A stretch of DNA of 64,000 bases from Betaproteobacteria bacterium (GTDB lineage: Bacteria > Pseudomonadota > Gammaproteobacteria > Burkholderiales > Usitatibacteraceae). Made by a program: the position numbers and the translations under genes. Of the stretch, positions 60,809 to 64,000 are shown in pieces. The stretch lies in assembly GCA_016790765.1 (NCBI GenBank), contig JAEUMZ010000125.1:1-64000 (forward strand). The letters run 5' to 3'. Numbering within the stretch: position 1 is the first letter of the stretch; every line of letters begins with the position of its first letter. Below the pieces are notes generated by a model. That model did not search any database and was not told the origin of the DNA. It was given only the letters and a program-made list of their open reading frames with translations.

Positions 60809-62314
60809 ATGAAGCTCCGGCTCTGGCAGCGCTTGTTTCTCGCGCTCGCCGCGCTTGCCGTGGCGGCGGTCGGCACCATGTTTGCCGTGCAGCAGCGTAC
60901 CTTCCGCCAGGATTTCCTCGAGTATTCGGACCGGCTGATCCTGGTCCGCCTGCAAGGCGTTGCGACCAGGATGGGCGACCGGTATGCCGAGGCTGGCGGA
61001 TGGGATTTCATTGTCCGCAGGCCGCAGGTGTTCAACGACCTGCTCGACGGCGGTGATGGACGTGCGGCAAGCCGGCGACCGGAACCGGGTTATGGCCCTG
61101 GGCCGCCGCCCGGACGGATCACGCCGGAGTCCGCCAGAGGGGGCCCGCCGGATCGCGACGGCCCCGCCGCCCGACCCGCGCCGGAAAAAGGGCCGCCCAG
61201 GAAGGAACTCGACCCGCTCAACTATCGCTCGCGGGTCAAGCTTGTCTCAGCGGAAGGCCATCACCTGATCGGCAATCCGGCGGTGCTTGACGGCGGGCCG
61301 GCCATTCCCGTGGTGTCCGGCGGGCAACAGGTCGGCCGCCTGATTTTCTCGCCCGCGCAGGGCCTGGCCAGCGACGCCGACCTCGCGTTCGTGGCCAAGC
61401 AGGCGCGCCATGCCCTGGGGGCTGCGCTTGGCGTGCTTGCCGTGGCCCTGCTCGTCGCCTGGGCCTTGGCGCGCTGGATCCGCAGGCCCCTGTCCGCCTT
61501 GGCCGACGGCGCCAACCGGTTGGCCGCAGGTGAGTATGCGATGCGTATCGATGCGCGTCGCCAGGACGAACTGGGCGACCTCGCCCGTGACTTCAACCGC
61601 CTGGCCGAAACCCTGGAGCAAAGCCGGCAGGCGCGCCGCCGCTGGGGCGCAGACATCGCGCATGAATTGCGTACGCCGCTCGCGATCCTGCGCGGCGAGA
61701 TCCAGGCGATGCAGGATGGCGTGCGCCCGCTCGACGCCAGGGGCCTTGCTTCGCTGCAAGCCGAGTGCGACCGGCTGGCGCGGCTGGTGGAGGACCTCTA
61801 CCAGTTGTCGGTCGCGGAAGCCGGGGGGCTCGAGTACCGGTGGGAGCGCATCGACCTCGCAGCCCTGTTGCGCGAGGTCCACGAGGATCATGCACCGCGC
61901 CTGGCCCTGCAGGGGCTCGAATTCCAACTTGAGCAAATGGGAGGCGTTTCGGCGCACATCCGCGGCGACGAACGGCGGTTGATGCAACTGTTCGCAAATC
62001 TTCTGACCAATGTCCAGCGTTACACGGACGCGCCAGGACAGGTCGTCATGCGAATCATGCGGGCCGGCGATGCCTGGCGCGTGGAGCTCGATGACTCCCC
62101 GCCGGGTGTTGCACCCGAGCACCTGCCGCACCTTTTCGATCGCCTGTACCGCGTGGAAGGTTCCCGCAACCGCGCGGAGGGCGGTGCCGGCCTTGGCTTG
62201 TCGATCTGCCGGAGCATCATGGAGGCGCATGGCGGCAGCATCGAGGCCGCGTCGTCACCGCTCGGCGGCCTGCGCATCTGTTTGTCGTTTCCCGTTCCGG
62301 ACTCCAAGGCATGA
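60809..62314 (+). CDS. sensor histidine kinase, BaeS-like
   Basis: 501-residue envelope-stress-type histidine kinase. TM1 is at about 10-30 and TM2 at about 200-222. A HAMP domain follows, then DHp with His285 in DIAHELRTPLA and the ATPase domain (LLTNVQRYT, DDSPPGV, GGAGLGLSICRSIMEAHGG). The periplasmic loop contains a Pro/Gly/Arg-rich stretch of about 50 residues (about 88-138) unlike BaeS. An upstream ATG at 60800 is possible, and neither start has a clear ribosome-binding site. It pairs with the next gene via an ATGA overlap. Confidence 0.9.
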   Translation: MKLRLWQRLFLALAALAVAAVGTMFAVQQRTFRQDFLEYSDRLILVRLQGVATRMGDRYAEAGGWDFIVRRPQVFNDLLDGGDGRAASRRPEPGYGPGPPPGRITPESARGGPPDRDGPAARPAPEKGPPRKELDPLNYRSRVKLVSAEGHHLIGNPAVLDGGPAIPVVSGGQQVGRLIFSPAQGLASDADLAFVAKQARHALGAALGVLAVALLVAWALARWIRRPLSALADGANRLAAGEYAMRIDARRQDELGDLARDFNRLAETLEQSRQARRRWGADIAHELRTPLAILRGEIQAMQDGVRPLDARGLASLQAECDRLARLVEDLYQLSVAEAGGLEYRWERIDLAALLREVHEDHAPRLALQGLEFQLEQMGGVSAHIRGDERRLMQLFANLLTNVQRYTDAPGQVVMRIMRAGDAWRVELDDSPPGVAPEHLPHLFDRLYRVEGSRNRAEGGAGLGLSICRSIMEAHGGSIEAASSPLGGLRICLSFPVPDSKA

Positions 62315-62985
62315 AGCTGATCGCCATCGTCGAAGACGAACCGAAGATCGCCGCACTTCTCACGGATTACCTGGTCCGTGAGGGATTTGCCACGCGCCAC
62401 CACGCGGAAGGGCTGGGGGTGGTCGAAGCGGTGCGCCGGGAACCCCCGGATCTGTTGATCCTCGACATCATGCTTCCCGGCAAGGATGGGCTTGCGATCG
62501 CCCGCGAAATTCGCGCGTTTTCGGACCTGCCGATCATCCTGTTGACTGCGCGCGTCGAGGAAATCGACCGGCTGCTCGGCCTGGAAATCGGCGCTGACGA
62601 CTACATCTGCAAGCCGTTCAGTCCGCGCGAAGTGGTCGCGCGCGCCAAGGCCATCCTCCGGCGCACCGCACGCACTGCAGGCCTTGCGCCGGCGCAACCC
62701 GACCCGATCCACCTGGACGAGGCGCGCTACGCGGTCGAGGTCCGGGGCACGCCCGTGACGCTGACGCCGGTGGAGTTCCGATTGCTGGCCACGCTGATGG
62801 GGCGTCCCGGGCAGGTGCTTTCGCGCACCCAGCTCATGGATTCGCTCTACCTCGACCACCGCGTGGTCAGCGATCGTACCGTCGACAGCCACGTGAAGAA
62901 CCTGCGCAAGAAGCTCGTCGATGCCGGCGGCGACGAGGAGTGGCTGCGTTCGATCTACGGGGTCGGATACAAGATCGATTGGTAG
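62311..62985 (+). CDS. OmpR-family response regulator, BaeR-like
   Basis: 224-residue regulator. The receiver domain has acidic pocket Glu8-Asp9, phospho-acceptor Asp52 (LLILDIMLPG) and the conserved Lys in YICKPFSP. The winged-helix DNA-binding domain (about 130-222) has LTPVEFRLLATLMGRPGQVLSRTQLMDSLY, DRTVDSHVKNLRKKL and VGYKIDW. The ATG overlaps the kinase stop. By analogy with BaeSR it may control efflux or envelope stress genes; no target is visible in the window. Confidence 0.92.
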   Translation: MKLIAIVEDEPKIAALLTDYLVREGFATRHHAEGLGVVEAVRREPPDLLILDIMLPGKDGLAIAREIRAFSDLPIILLTARVEEIDRLLGLEIGADDYICKPFSPREVVARAKAILRRTARTAGLAPAQPDPIHLDEARYAVEVRGTPVTLTPVEFRLLATLMGRPGQVLSRTQLMDSLYLDHRVVSDRTVDSHVKNLRKKLVDAGGDEEWLRSIYGVGYKIDW

Positions 62986-63062
62986 GCCTGCCGGGGCAGC
63001 GCGAAGCCGATAGAATGCCCGCACCCCGCCCGGAGACACGCGGGGACCCTGGAGACCCGCGC

Positions 63063-64000
63063 ATGACGCTCAACGCCCATCGGCCCTGGCTGAAGCACTA
63101 CCCGCCAGGCGTTCCCCCCGAAATCCCGGTCGACACCTATCCGTCGCTGATCGCCCTGGCCGAGGAAAGCTTCGCGCGCTACGCGAACCGGCCGGCCTTC
63201 ACCTGCATGGACAAGACGCTCACCTATGCCGAGACCGACCGGCATTCGCAGGCCCTGGGGGCCTGGCTGCAGTCGCGCGGTTTGCCGAAGGGCGCGCGCG
63301 TGGCGCTGATGATGCCCAACCTCCTGCAGTACCCGGTGGCCATCCTCGGCGTGCTGCGCGCCGGATACGTCGTCGTCAACGTCAACCCGCTCTACACGCC
63401 GCGCGAACTGGAACACCAGCTCAAGGACTCGGGCGCCGAAGCCATCATCGTGCTCGAGAACTTTGCCGCCACGGTGGAGGCAGTGGCCGCGCAGACGCAG
63501 CTCAAGACCATCGTCGTCGCCAGCGTCGGCGACATGCTGGGCTTCTTCAAGGGGATCGCCACCAACTATGTGGTGCGCAACGTGAAAAAGGCGGTCCCGG
63601 CGTTCAACCTGCCGGGCGCGATTCCGTTCAAGTCGGCGCTGGCCGCAGGCCAGGGCATGACCCTCAAAAAGGCCGATTGCGGCCCCGAGGACCTCGCCTT
63701 CCTGCAATACACCGGGGGCACGACGGGGGTGGCCAAGGGCGCCATGCTGGTGCACGCGAACATCACCGGCGGCGTGCTGGTGTCCGAGGCATGGTTGACA
63801 CCGGCCATGACGGATCAAACCAAGGGCCCGATGCCCGAATCGCCGGTGTTCATCTCGGCACTGCCGATGTATCACATCTTCTGCCTGGTGTCCTGCATGT
63901 GGCTGGGCTTCCGCATGGGCGGGCACAACGTGCTGATCCCCAACCCGCGCGACATGGATGGCATGGTGGCGACCCTGGGGAAGTACCGCTTCAATGTCCT
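63063..64000 (+). CDS. fadD: long-chain fatty acid--CoA ligase, 3' truncated by the window
   Basis: Adenylate-forming enzyme that activates fatty acids to acyl-CoA. The frame from ATG 63063 stays open to the end of the window (about 312 residues of an expected ~560). It begins MTLNAHRPWLKHYPPGVPPEI, typical of proteobacterial FadD, and shows LPKGARVALMMPNLLQYPVAILGVLRAGYVVVNVNPLYTPREL and the P-loop-like AMP-binding motif YTGGTTGVAKGAML, followed by ALPMYHIFCL. The 77-nt gap after the response regulator contains TAGAAT at 63010-63015 but no clear -35. Nothing in the visible part looks damaged. Confidence 0.94.
   Translation, partial: MTLNAHRPWLKHYPPGVPPEIPVDTYPSLIALAEESFARYANRPAFTCMDKTLTYAETDRHSQALGAWLQSRGLPKGARVALMMPNLLQYPVAILGVLRAGYVVVNVNPLYTPRELEHQLKDSGAEAIIVLENFAATVEAVAAQTQLKTIVVASVGDMLGFFKGIATNYVVRNVKKAVPAFNLPGAIPFKSALAAGQGMTLKKADCGPEDLAFLQYTGGTTGVAKGAMLVHANITGGVLVSEAWLTPAMTDQTKGPMPESPVFISALPMYHIFCLVSCMWLGFRMGGHNVLIPNPRDMDGMVATLGKYRFNV

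Overview
The window is a dense, GC-rich piece of a proteobacterial chromosome, most likely a betaproteobacterium. The gene orders lepA-lepB-DUF4845-rnc-era-recO-pdxJ-acpS-nagZ, uvrC-pgsA-tRNA(Gly)-tRNA(Cys)-tRNA(Leu) and thrS-infC-rpmI-rplT-pheS-pheT-ihfA-merR-tRNA(Pro) support this. So do an EF-P of the arginine-rhamnosylated type beside its rhamnosyltransferase EarP, and an exosortase A (XrtA/PEP-CTERM) exopolysaccharide system. I see no rRNA, phage, insertion sequence or CRISPR array.

Layout. 1-13.4 kb (+): a cut histone-deacetylase-family gene, then translation, RNA-processing, secretion, cofactor and cell-wall recycling genes, earP-efp, a family-5-like uracil-DNA glycosylase, uvrC and pgsA. 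13.4-17.0 kb (-): a 1219-residue six-PAS GGDEF-EAL protein. 17.1-17.5 kb: three tRNAs. 17.6-24.4 kb (+): an EamA transporter, a four-module glycosyltransferase and a WbsX-like protein. 24.3-33.3 kb (-): XrtA block A, with an amidotransferase, prsT, prsR, prsK and a PEP-CTERM substrate gene behind a near-perfect sigma-54 promoter. 33.7-41.4 kb (+): the thrS...ihfA translation cluster, preceded by what reads as a threonine attenuator, then merR and tRNA-Pro(GGG). 41.6-43.9 kb (+): a haem-binding membrane sensor directly followed by a Ser/Thr kinase. 44.0-46.1 kb (-): galE and an alcohol dehydrogenase. 46.4-53.6 kb (+): XrtA block B, with export protein, chain-length determinant, tyrosine autokinase, outer-membrane protein, ATPase and exosortase A. 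53.6-60.6 kb (-): moaE-moaD-mobB, prolyl oligopeptidase, rmuC and typA. 60.8-64 kb (+): a BaeSR-like two-component system and the start of a long-chain acyl-CoA ligase.

How the parts work together. Blocks A and B, with the neighbouring glycosyltransferases and galE, form one exopolysaccharide/protein-sorting system. PrsK-PrsR plus sigma-54 should activate PEP-CTERM genes, the Wzz/Wzc-like pair and export protein build and export polysaccharide, and XrtA processes PEP-CTERM proteins. The system is split by the translation cluster. The most interesting regulatory reading is upstream of thrS: a threonine-rich short ORF followed by mutually exclusive hairpins arranged as in classical ribosome-mediated attenuation.
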